Below are positions 57,523 to 64,000 of a stretch of 64,000 bases of DNA, piece after piece (position 1 is the first letter of the stretch; each line of letters starts with the position of its first letter). A program made the position numbers and the translations under genes. The notes beneath the pieces are model-generated. The model saw only the letters and a list, made by a program, of their open reading frames with translations, searched no databases and had not been told where the DNA came from. Location of the stretch: contig SGPE01000014.1 of the NCBI GenBank assembly GCA_004208945.1, forward strand, positions 25,569-89,568, written 5' to 3'. Source of the DNA: Pseudoalteromonas sp. CO133X (GTDB lineage: Bacteria; Pseudomonadota; Gammaproteobacteria; Enterobacterales; Alteromonadaceae).

Positions 57523-58751
57523 ATTTGTTCGATAGCTTTATCGTGGGAGCTTTCAAATCGGGAACGATCAACTCGCTGTACTACATCTGTTGACGGGTGA
57601 GTGATTTTAAATATCGATAACTTTTCATCTAATGTATGTGCTAATTTTACTAAGTCTTGACTTGAAACGGCTTGAATCTGTGAGCTGGATAACGCATTTG
57701 AATTAAGCTCTACCATTGACTCAATACTCGCTTGCGCTTCATCAGACATCTGACTTTGTATGGCAACTTGCTCATGGATATTTTCAGATAACGCATTAAT
57801 GGCAAGCATGGCTTGTTCGATTTTATTGGTTTCTTTGGTGGACTCTTCCGATAGCTTAACCGTTTGCTCGGTTTCTTTTAATGCCGTTTGCATTAGCTGA
57901 TTCGCACGTTCAGTACTTTGTTGAATTTTAGACACCATTTCTTGTACTTCTTGCGTTGATTGGCTGGTACGAGCTGCTAAGTTTCGTACTTCATCAGCAA
58001 CTACTGCAAAGCCTCGTCCTTGCTCACCAGCCCGGGCAGCTTCAATCGCTGCGTTTAATGCCAGCAAGTTCGTTTGTTCGGCAATACCGTTGATCACATC
58101 TATCACAGAGCCAATGGCATCACTGTCTTTTTTGAGAAGAATTATTTGCTCACTCGTCTGATTAATATTTTCTGCTAATTTTACCAAGCTTGCTTGGCTT
58201 TTATCTGCATCTACACGTGTTTGCTTTACTGAGTCTGTAGCATCGGATACTGCATGGTAAATCTGTTCTAAGCTGGCATCTAATTCTCTTGATACATCAA
58301 TTGTTCTTTCTATTGTGTTTGCTAGGTCAACACCATGAGCATTTTGAATTGTCGCTTTTTGGGTCATGGAGGCATAAGTATCCCGTAAAGCATCAGCCAT
58401 CGGTAATAATCGTGCTGAGGATGCGTAAATCTCACTTAGCATGTGATCGACGAGAGTTAGGCTGGCATTTAGTGCATGACATGCCTTGGGGAGCTGTTCA
58501 TTGCTTTCGTCAAACCTGAAGGTAAAGTTGACGCCATGTTCAGAGGTAATACTTGAGACGAAATGAGTTAAGTGATCGCGTTGCTTTTTATCATTTATGA
58601 ATAAAAAACCTAGCATGATAAGCCAGGGAAAAATAATGATAGTGCTGAGTGTAATATAGGCAAGAGGGCTTAAGTTAAAAAAAGAAAAACAGGCAATACA
58701 ACTAAGTAGGCTTATTACAAACAGAGTTATAGCTACTTTAAAGCGAATCAT
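57495..58751 (-). CDS. Methyl-accepting chemotaxis protein with minimal periplasmic part
   Basis: A 418-residue receptor. Two membrane helices lie close together (about 5-27 and 32-52), leaving almost no periplasmic domain. The cytoplasmic signalling hairpin has the conserved tip [35 protein letters not shown] (about 226-260). No HAMP domain is obvious, and the C-terminus lacks a CheR-binding pentapeptide. It may sense membrane or intracellular cues. Its last 28 bases overlap the TPR hybrid kinase gene. Confidence 0.9.
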   Translation of the reverse strand: MIRFKVAITLFVISLLSCIACFSFFNLSPLAYITLSTIIIFPWLIMLGFLFINDKKQRDHLTHFVSSITSEHGVNFTFRFDESNEQLPKACHALNASLTLVDHMLSEIYASSARLLPMADALRDTYASMTQKATIQNAHGVDLANTIERTIDVSRELDASLEQIYHAVSDATDSVKQTRVDADKSQASLVKLAENINQTSEQIILLKKDSDAIGSVIDVINGIAEQTNLLALNAAIEAARAGEQGRGFAVVADEVRNLAARTSQSTQEVQEMVSKIQQSTERANQLMQTALKETEQTVKLSEESTKETNKIEQAMLAINALSENIHEQVAIQSQMSDEAQASIESMVELNSNALSSSQIQAVSSQDLVKLAHTLDEKLSIFKITHPSTDVVQRVDRSRFESSHDKAIEQIQEGDIELF

Positions 58752-58884
58752 TGAAGTGTCCTTTACCTTTAATCTTATTAGGTATAGAACAGCTTTAATG
58801 TATATTCCAATTTATACTAATTAATAACAATGCCTCAAAATAACGTTCTTAATAAAATGTATTGGTATTATTAGAATGGCATAT

Positions 58885-58917
58885 AAAAAATGCCTGTGTT
58901 TTAAACAGGCATTTTTT
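58885..58917. terminator. Bidirectional-type intrinsic terminator after rho
   Basis: AAAATGCCTG and CAGGCATTTT pair around a 9-base loop with flanking A and T tracts. On the minus strand it lies 16 bases after the rho stop codon. Confidence 0.85.
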
Positions 58918-58932
58918 GAAGTCTATCCGCGT

Positions 58933-60192
58933 TTATTTACGCTTCATTGAGTCGAAAAACTCATCATTGGTTTTACTCATTGAGAGCTTATCAATTAAGA
59001 ACTCCATCGCATCTATTTCAGACATCTCATGGACAATCTTACGTAAAATCCACATTTTCTGTAGTTCATCAGGTTTAGTTAGTAACTCTTCGCGACGTGT
59101 ACCTGAGCGGTTAAAGTCAATTGCAGGGAATACACGCTTTTCAGCAATCTTACGATTTAAGTGTAGTTCCATGTTACCTGTACCTTTAAACTCTTCGTAG
59201 ATGACTTCGTCCATCTTCGAACCGGTATCGATAAGCGCAGTTGCGATGATTGTTAAACTACCGCCTTCTTCTACGTTACGAGCTGCACCAAAGAAACGTT
59301 TTGGTTTGTGTAATGCATTAGCGTCAACACCACCGGTTAATACCTTACCAGACGAAGGAATCACTGTATTGTAAGCACGTGCAAGACGAGTGATTGAATC
59401 AAGTAAGATAACCACGTCTTTTTTGTGCTCTACAAGGCGTTTTGCTTTCTCGATAACCATCTCGGCAACTTGAACGTGTCGGCTTGCTGGTTCATCAAAT
59501 GTTGATGCAATCACTTCACCTTTAACAAGGCGTTGCATCTCAGTTACTTCTTCTGGACGTTCGTCGATTAGAAGAACCATTAGCTCACAGTCAGGTTGGT
59601 TATAGCTGATTGATTGCGCAATATTTTGCAGCAGCATCGTTTTACCTGCCTTTGGCGGTGCAACGATAAGTGCGCGTTGGCCTTTACCAATTGGTGAGGC
59701 CAAATCAAGTACACGCGCTGTAATGTCTTCAGTACTACCATTACCACGTTCCATACGTAAACGTTCGTTTGCGTGAAGTGGAGTAAGGTTTTCAAAAAGG
59801 ATTTTAGTGCGTGAGTTTTCAGGTTTGTCGAAGTTAACTTCATTGACTTTCAGGAGTGCGAAGTAGCGTTCACCATCTTTTGGCGGACGAATTAAGCCTG
59901 AAATTGAGTCACCAGTACGCATGCTGAATCGGCGGATTTGACTCGGAGATACATAAATATCATCTGGGCCTGCTAAATAAGATGCTTCTGATGATCTTAA
60001 GAAACCAAAACCATCTTGTAAGATTTCTAGTACACCGCCGCCAAAAATGTTTTCACCGCTTTTAGCGTGTGCTTTTAGAATGGCAAAAATAATGTCTTGT
60101 TTTCTTAAACGGGCTACGTTTTCGAGCCCCATGGACTCAGCTAGGTTCACAAGCTCTTTGATCGACTTGTCTTTTAATTCGCGTAAATGCAT
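58933..60192 (-). CDS. rho: Transcription termination factor Rho
   Basis: A 419-residue hexameric RNA helicase, the same length as E. coli Rho. An N-terminal helix bundle ([20 protein letters not shown]), the cold-shock-like RNA-binding domain ([29 protein letters not shown]), Walker A ([12 protein letters not shown]), Walker B ([16 protein letters not shown]) and the Q and R loops ([27 protein letters not shown]) are visible. It is downstream of trxA on the same strand with a 180-base gap containing the trxA terminator. Confidence 0.98.
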   Translation of the reverse strand: MHLRELKDKSIKELVNLAESMGLENVARLRKQDIIFAILKAHAKSGENIFGGGVLEILQDGFGFLRSSEASYLAGPDDIYVSPSQIRRFSMRTGDSISGLIRPPKDGERYFALLKVNEVNFDKPENSRTKILFENLTPLHANERLRMERGNGSTEDITARVLDLASPIGKGQRALIVAPPKAGKTMLLQNIAQSISYNQPDCELMVLLIDERPEEVTEMQRLVKGEVIASTFDEPASRHVQVAEMVIEKAKRLVEHKKDVVILLDSITRLARAYNTVIPSSGKVLTGGVDANALHKPKRFFGAARNVEEGGSLTIIATALIDTGSKMDEVIYEEFKGTGNMELHLNRKIAEKRVFPAIDFNRSGTRREELLTKPDELQKMWILRKIVHEMSEIDAMEFLIDKLSMSKTNDEFFDSMKRK

Positions 60193-60335
60193 ATTGGTGG
60201 GTTCTTTATTACAATTATCATACTCAAATCATCGTTTGATACATGAGTGAGGTTTGTTGGTATAACTAAGGATTAGTTGGCTTTATAAACTAGCAGGTCA
60301 CTAGCTAGGCGTCCAGTCTTTAAACAAAATAAAGT

Positions 60336-60362
60336 TAAAAAAAGGGCAAAAAGCCCTTTTTT
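60336..60362. terminator. Intrinsic terminator after trxA
   Basis: AAAAAAGGGC and GCCCTTTTTT form a stem around AAAAA, flanked by A and T tracts on both sides. On the minus strand it comes 11 bases after the trxA stop, so it separates trxA from rho. The rest of 60193-60335 holds the rho leader; no gene is seen. Confidence 0.85.
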
Positions 60363-60372
60363 ACAGTCAAAA

Positions 60373-60699
60373 TTAGATGTTGTTCTCTAAAAACTCAACT
60401 AATTGAGTTTTAGAAAGTGCACCTACTTTAGTCGCTGCGACTTGACCATCTTTGAAAAGAAGTAACGTAGGGATACCACGAATACCAAATTTAGGTGGTG
60501 TACCTGCGTTTTGGTCGATATTAAGTTTACCCACTGTCACACGACCGTCAAATTCACCCGCTACTTCGTCAAGAATTGGGGCGATCATTTTACAAGGTCC
60601 GCACCATTCAGCCCAAAAATCAACAAGTACAGGTTTGTCTGATTGAAGTACGTCAGCTTCAAAGCTATCGTCAGTTAATTGAATAATTTTCTCGCTCAT
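60373..60699 (-). CDS. trxA: Thioredoxin TrxA
   Basis: A 108-residue thioredoxin with the active site WCGPCK (residues about 32-37), [18 protein letters not shown] and the cis-Pro loop [11 protein letters not shown]. It reduces protein disulfides in the cytoplasm. ATG at 60699 gives the normal thioredoxin start ([13 protein letters not shown]) and has GGAG-like GATCGCAATG context; an upstream ATG would add 16 residues. It is divergent from rhlB, the arrangement seen in E. coli. Confidence 0.97.
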   Translation of the reverse strand: MSEKIIQLTDDSFEADVLQSDKPVLVDFWAEWCGPCKMIAPILDEVAGEFDGRVTVGKLNIDQNAGTPPKFGIRGIPTLLLFKDGQVAATKVGALSKTQLVEFLENNI

Positions 60700-60789
60700 T
60701 GCGATCTCCGATAAGTTAGGCGAAATATTTAATGCGTATTTAAACACTCTTGTTTCTTATTGCAAGTTTAAACGTTATGCTTAAACGCT

Positions 60790-62067
60790 ATGACTAAGAC
60801 ACATTTGACCGATAAAAAGTTTTCAGACTTTGCTATCGCACCGGAAGTGGTTGCCGGTTTAACCGAAAATGGGTTTGAATATTGCACTCCCATTCAAGCT
60901 AAATGCCTACCTTTTATTTGTGAAGGCCGCGATATTGCTGGCCAAGCACAAACGGGTACGGGCAAAACGTTGGCGTTTTTAACTGCCACGTGCCATCGGT
61001 TATTACAATCTAGCAAAGCATCTAGTAAACATCCAAGAGCCCTGATCATGGCCCCAACTCGGGAGCTGGCGATTCAGATACACAAAGATGCAAAAATTTT
61101 AGCGCCACACTGTAATCTTAACTTAGGGTTAGTATATGGTGGCGAAGATTACGAAAAACAACGTGCACAACTAGAAAAAGGCGTTGATATTTTAATTGGC
61201 ACCACCGGACGCCTCATCGATCTTTACAAACAGGGTTGTTATACCCTGAACGAAATTGAAGTTGTAGTACTTGATGAAGCCGATCGCATGTTCGATTTAG
61301 GTTTTATTAAAGACATTCGTTATATGTTTAGACGTATGCCAGAAACAGCTGAACGCTTGAACTTATTGTTTTCAGCAACCTTGTCTTATCGCGTACAAGA
61401 GTTGGCATTCGAACATATGACAAACCCTGAGCACGTACAAGTTGAGCCAGACGTTAAAACAGGCAAACGTATTCAAGAAGAGCTATTTCATCCATCACAA
61501 GATGACAAAATTAAGTTGCTGTTAACGTTAATTGAAGAAGAATGGCCAGACAAAGCAATTGTGTTTGCAAATACAAAACACAGTTGTGAAAATGTTTATG
61601 CTTGGATGAAAGCGGATGGTCATCGAGTTGGGTTATTAACCGGTGACGTGAACCAGAAAAAGCGTCAATCAATTTTGGCTCAATTTACCAAAGGCGATTT
61701 AGACTTTTTAGTGGCAACAGATGTAGCTGCCCGTGGTTTACATATCCCAGAAGTAAGCCATGTATTTAATTTTGATTTACCAGATGATTGTGAAGATTAT
61801 GTACATCGCATAGGGCGTACAGGCCGCGCTGGTGCATCAGGCCACGCGATTAGTTTTGCCTGTGAGCAGTATGCATATAACCTTCATGAGATTGAACAGT
61901 ATATAGAGCACAGCATTCCATTATCACATTATGATAAAAGTGCATTGCTTGATGATTTAACTAAGCCTACTATTCAGAAAAAGCGGAACTATTCTACAGG
62001 CCCACGTAATCGTAATAACAACGGACGTCGCCCAAACAATAGTTACCAAAAATCACGGTCGTCATAA
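60790..62067 (+). CDS. rhlB: ATP-dependent RNA helicase RhlB
   Basis: A 425-residue DEAD-box helicase. [15 protein letters not shown] at the N-terminus is typical of Rhl[29 protein letters not shown] and [10 protein letters not shown] follow. The C-terminal tail (about 398-425) is rich in Arg and Asn, as in RhlB, and helps bind RNA. RhlB is the RNA degradosome helicase. The ATG lacks a clear Shine-Dalgarno sequence. gppA follows by 44 bases on the same strand. Confidence 0.95.
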   Translation: MTKTHLTDKKFSDFAIAPEVVAGLTENGFEYCTPIQAKCLPFICEGRDIAGQAQTGTGKTLAFLTATCHRLLQSSKASSKHPRALIMAPTRELAIQIHKDAKILAPHCNLNLGLVYGGEDYEKQRAQLEKGVDILIGTTGRLIDLYKQGCYTLNEIEVVVLDEADRMFDLGFIKDIRYMFRRMPETAERLNLLFSATLSYRVQELAFEHMTNPEHVQVEPDVKTGKRIQEELFHPSQDDKIKLLLTLIEEEWPDKAIVFANTKHSCENVYAWMKADGHRVGLLTGDVNQKKRQSILAQFTKGDLDFLVATDVAARGLHIPEVSHVFNFDLPDDCEDYVHRIGRTGRAGASGHAISFACEQYAYNLHEIEQYIEHSIPLSHYDKSALLDDLTKPTIQKKRNYSTGPRNRNNNGRRPNNSYQKSRSS

Positions 62068-62111
62068 ACGGCCGTTTTTAAGACTTAGTAGTAACTAGAG
62101 GTTTTTGAACG

Positions 62112-63605
62112 GTGGGGCAACTTCAACCGCAAAAAAATGTGTATGCAGTTATTGATTTAGGCTCTAACAGTTTTCATATGTTAATTGCTAAATCAATTGC
62201 TGGCGGTCTGCAAACGATCGGTCGAGTCAAACGTAAGGTGAGGCTAGCTGCTGGGCTTGATGAAAACAACGTGCTTAGCAAAGAAGCCATGCAACGAGGT
62301 TGGGAATGCCTAGCCTTGTTTGCTGAACGTTTACAAGACATACCAAAAGATAATATCACCATCGTTGCAACCGCAACCTTACGCCTTGCTACCAATGCCG
62401 ATGTATTCAAGCAAAAAGCTGAACAGATCCTTGGTCATAAAATCAATGTCATCAGCGGTGAGCTAGAAGCTAAGACAATTTATAAAGGCGTGGCACATAC
62501 ATCAGCGTGCAATGGCAAACAGCTTGTTATCGATATTGGTGGGGCAAGTACTGAAGTCGTCATTGGTAAAGGTTTTGAGGCATTACACTATAAAAGTCTT
62601 AATATGGGGTGCGTGACTTTTCTTGAGCGTTACTTCAAAGATCAAAAGCTTAATGAAAAGAATTTCAATGCAGCTATAAAAGCAGCGCATGATGTTGTTA
62701 AAGATATTGTTGCAGAGTATAAAAAATCTGGTTGGCAAATCGCCAGCGGTGCATCTGGTACAGTGCAAGCAATTCAAGAAATCATGGTTGCACAAAATCA
62801 AGATGAACTCTTAACGCTTGATAAGCTTTTAGCTATCAAAGAGCAAGCAATCCAATATGACACAATTGCTGATCTTGAGCTTCCAGGCTTAATAGAAGAG
62901 AGGCGTTTAGTATTCGTTTCAGGACTAGCCATTTTAATTGCTTTATTCGAGTCGTTAAATATAAAGCAAATGGGTCTTGCTCGTGGTGCATTACGTGAAG
63001 GTGTTTTATATAGCATGGTGCCTGAGCTACATAACCATGACATTCGCAAGCGTACAGTTGATGGCTTAATGAATCGTTACCATGTAGATCAAAAGCAGGC
63101 TTGTCGTGTCGCACAACTTGCTGAACAATTGGCAAAAAGTGTGAAAGGGCAATGGCAATTAATTGATAGCAATGCAATCGCGTTATTAAAGACAGTGGCA
63201 AAATTGCATGAGATTGGTTTGCTAATCGAGTATAAACAATATCATAAACATACCGCCTATATACTAGAGAACACAGATATGCCTGGTTTTTCACAATCGG
63301 AGCATAAGCTGATCACTGCCGTTGCGAATGAACATCGCTCAGATCTGATCAAACACAGTTTTGATCATTTAGGGTGTCATAAACAACTAGCGGAATGTTT
63401 GACTAAAATAGTGAGGGTCGCAGTGATCTTATCTATGCGTCGACAAGATGATGTACTGCCGCTGCTTGATTTGAGTGCAAATGAAAATACTCTGACGCTG
63501 ACATTTGATGGCGATTGGTTAAAATATCACCCATTAATGGCCAGTGAGCTGCAACTAGAGTCCAAGCTGCAAGCAAAAGTAGGTTGGAAGCTTATAGTAA
63601 AATGA
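62112..63605 (+). CDS. gppA: Exopolyphosphatase / guanosine pentaphosphate phosphohydrolase GppA
   Basis: A 497-residue Ppx/GppA family phosphatase starting at GTG, with AGAGG 11 bases upstream. The ASKHA phosphate loops AVIDLGSNSFHMLIA and LVIDIGGASTEVVIG are present, followed by GLARGALREGVLYSM and a C-terminal HD-like domain. It should hydrolyse pppGpp to ppGpp and polyphosphate. The position after rhlB matches gppA, not ppx. A terminator follows. Confidence 0.92.
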   Translation: MGQLQPQKNVYAVIDLGSNSFHMLIAKSIAGGLQTIGRVKRKVRLAAGLDENNVLSKEAMQRGWECLALFAERLQDIPKDNITIVATATLRLATNADVFKQKAEQILGHKINVISGELEAKTIYKGVAHTSACNGKQLVIDIGGASTEVVIGKGFEALHYKSLNMGCVTFLERYFKDQKLNEKNFNAAIKAAHDVVKDIVAEYKKSGWQIASGASGTVQAIQEIMVAQNQDELLTLDKLLAIKEQAIQYDTIADLELPGLIEERRLVFVSGLAILIALFESLNIKQMGLARGALREGVLYSMVPELHNHDIRKRTVDGLMNRYHVDQKQACRVAQLAEQLAKSVKGQWQLIDSNAIALLKTVAKLHEIGLLIEYKQYHKHTAYILENTDMPGFSQSEHKLITAVANEHRSDLIKHSFDHLGCHKQLAECLTKIVRVAVILSMRRQDDVLPLLDLSANENTLTLTFDGDWLKYHPLMASELQLESKLQAKVGWKLIVK

Positions 63606-63609
63606 CGAT

Positions 63610-63633
63610 AAAAGGCCCATTAGGGCCTTTTTT
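63610..63633 (+). terminator. Intrinsic terminator after gppA
   Basis: AAAGGCCC and GGGCCTTT form a perfect stem with an ATTA loop, followed by a T run. It isolates the rRNA promoters from read-through. Confidence 0.92.
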
Positions 63634-63706
63634 AGTGCTATTTTTACGCGTTTCGTTGGTATTTTGCGCGAACAGTCATTTTTTTCATAAAAACTTCAAA
63701 AAACAG

Positions 63707-63734
63707 TTGATCTCAATTCGGATCTCCCTATAAT
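63707..63734 (+). promoter_or_regulatory. rrn promoter P1
   Basis: -35 TTGATC (63707-63712) and a perfect -10 TATAAT (63729-63734) with a 16-bp spacer. A-tract-rich sequence upstream fits an UP element. The discriminator GCGACCCC is GC-rich, as needed for ppGpp control of rRNA promoters. Confidence 0.85.
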
Positions 63735-63852
63735 GCGACCCCACTGAGACGGCAGACAGCAACGCTTAGCGAGGCAAGAGCAACTCAGGGTGTCAAGTAA
63801 AACTGAGTTTTGAAACGTTTCTTAAAAAAGTAACTTTTCTCAAAATTAAGTG

Positions 63853-63880
63853 TTGACAAAAATAACGGCTTGCGTAGAAT
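63853..63880 (+). promoter_or_regulatory. rrn promoter P2
   Basis: Consensus -35 TTGACA (63853-63858) and -10 TAGAAT (63875-63880), 16-bp spacer, preceded by an A/T-rich segment and followed by the discriminator GCACAGCCC. It lies 146 bases downstream of P1. Confidence 0.87.
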
Positions 63881-63913
63881 GCACAGCCCTTGAGACGCAA
63901 AAGTCTCATAAAC

Positions 63914-63924
63914 GTTCTTTAACA
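63914..63924 (+). promoter_or_regulatory. boxA antitermination site of rRNA leader
   Basis: GTTCTTTAACA matches the boxA consensus (TGCTCTTTAACA in E. coli) at nine or more core positions and lies about 30 bases downstream of the P2 start, where Nus factors load on rRNA transcripts. Confidence 0.85.
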
Positions 63925-64000
63925 ATATAAAGCAATCATCTGTGTGGGCACTCGTACAGATTGAGTTCTAACAGCGACGCTTAGTTTACTAAGTGGAGCA

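Larger units (their letters stand above)
63634..64000 (+). other. Ribosomal RNA operon leader region
   Basis: There is no coding gene here. The stretch holds A/T-rich upstream elements, two strong promoters, GC-rich discriminators and a boxA antiterminator, in the order seen before gammaproteobacterial rrn operons. The transcribed leader runs off the right edge; the mature 16S start (AGAGTTTGAT) is not yet reached at base 64000. Confidence 0.88.

Noticed and set aside
63925-64000. Start of the mature 16S rRNA inside the window
   Set aside because: The conserved AGAGTTTGAT 5' sequence is not present before base 64000; only leader sequence is seen.

Overview
The window is about 64 kb of chromosome from a marine gammaproteobacterium, most likely Pseudoalteromonas or a close relative in the Alteromonadales. 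This rests on moderate A+T content, gene blocks in the gammaproteobacterial order (lptM-lysA-dapF-DUF484-xerC-yigB beside cyaY; hemC-hemDX-hemY; ubiD-fre; rho-trxA facing rhlB-gppA), a HemD-HemX fusion, a secreted subtilase with a GlyGly-CTERM-like tail, and many membrane sensor kinases. I saw no insertion sequence, prophage, CRISPR array or tRNA gene. Gene density is high, with many overlapping or near-overlapping convergent ends.

Layout. 1-3 kb: end of an alcohol dehydrogenase, the AzlCD amino-acid exporter pair, cytochrome b561 and cytochrome c', and a DUF2721 protein. 3.3-9 kb: a large secreted subtilisin-like protease and an oligopeptidase B-type lipoprotein. 9-12.8 kb: a four-gene set of two secreted spondin-domain proteins and an OmpR/EnvZ-type two-component system, with a tandem 11-bp-period heptamer repeat and hairpins that look like its own control elements. 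12.9-17 kb: small membrane proteins, the folM-folE-folX tetrahydromonapterin operon, nadE and yceH. 17-24 kb: a CHASE/PAS/GAF hybrid kinase, a penicillin-acylase-family amidase and a diguanylate cyclase. 24-31 kb: a GNAT-nitrilase two-domain enzyme coupled to a Gdx-type SMR exporter, a DMT transporter, a MAPEG protein, a BlaI/M56 pair with a palindromic operator, and a pseudouridine synthase.

31-38 kb: a HopJ-family protein, a retropepsin-like protein, the lysine/peptidoglycan and recombination cluster, frataxin and an esterase. 38-46 kb: a DUF2914 protein, haem synthesis genes, a MASE1-CHASE hybrid kinase and adenosine deaminase. 47-54 kb: a CBS protein, fre, ubiD, an MliC-type lysozyme inhibitor, a DUF808 protein followed by three consecutive hairpins, a zinc-ribbon/Sel1 membrane protein, the DbpA helicase and a DnaJ-related protein. 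54.7-58.8 kb: a TPR-containing hybrid kinase with Hpt, and a methyl-accepting chemotaxis protein. 58.9-63.6 kb: rho, trxA, rhlB and gppA. The last 400 bases are a ribosomal RNA operon leader with two strong promoters and a boxA; mature 16S rRNA would begin just past the window.

How the genes work together. Most are housekeeping: haem, ubiquinone, NAD, pterin and lysine synthesis, RNA metabolism and ribosome production. The accessory part is weighted toward the cell surface and signalling: extracellular proteases, an Ntn acylase, a lysozyme inhibitor, spondin-domain proteins, three orphan hybrid kinases, c-di-GMP synthesis and chemotaxis. The strongest candidate for an undescribed system is the spondin/two-component operon with its predicted autoregulatory site.
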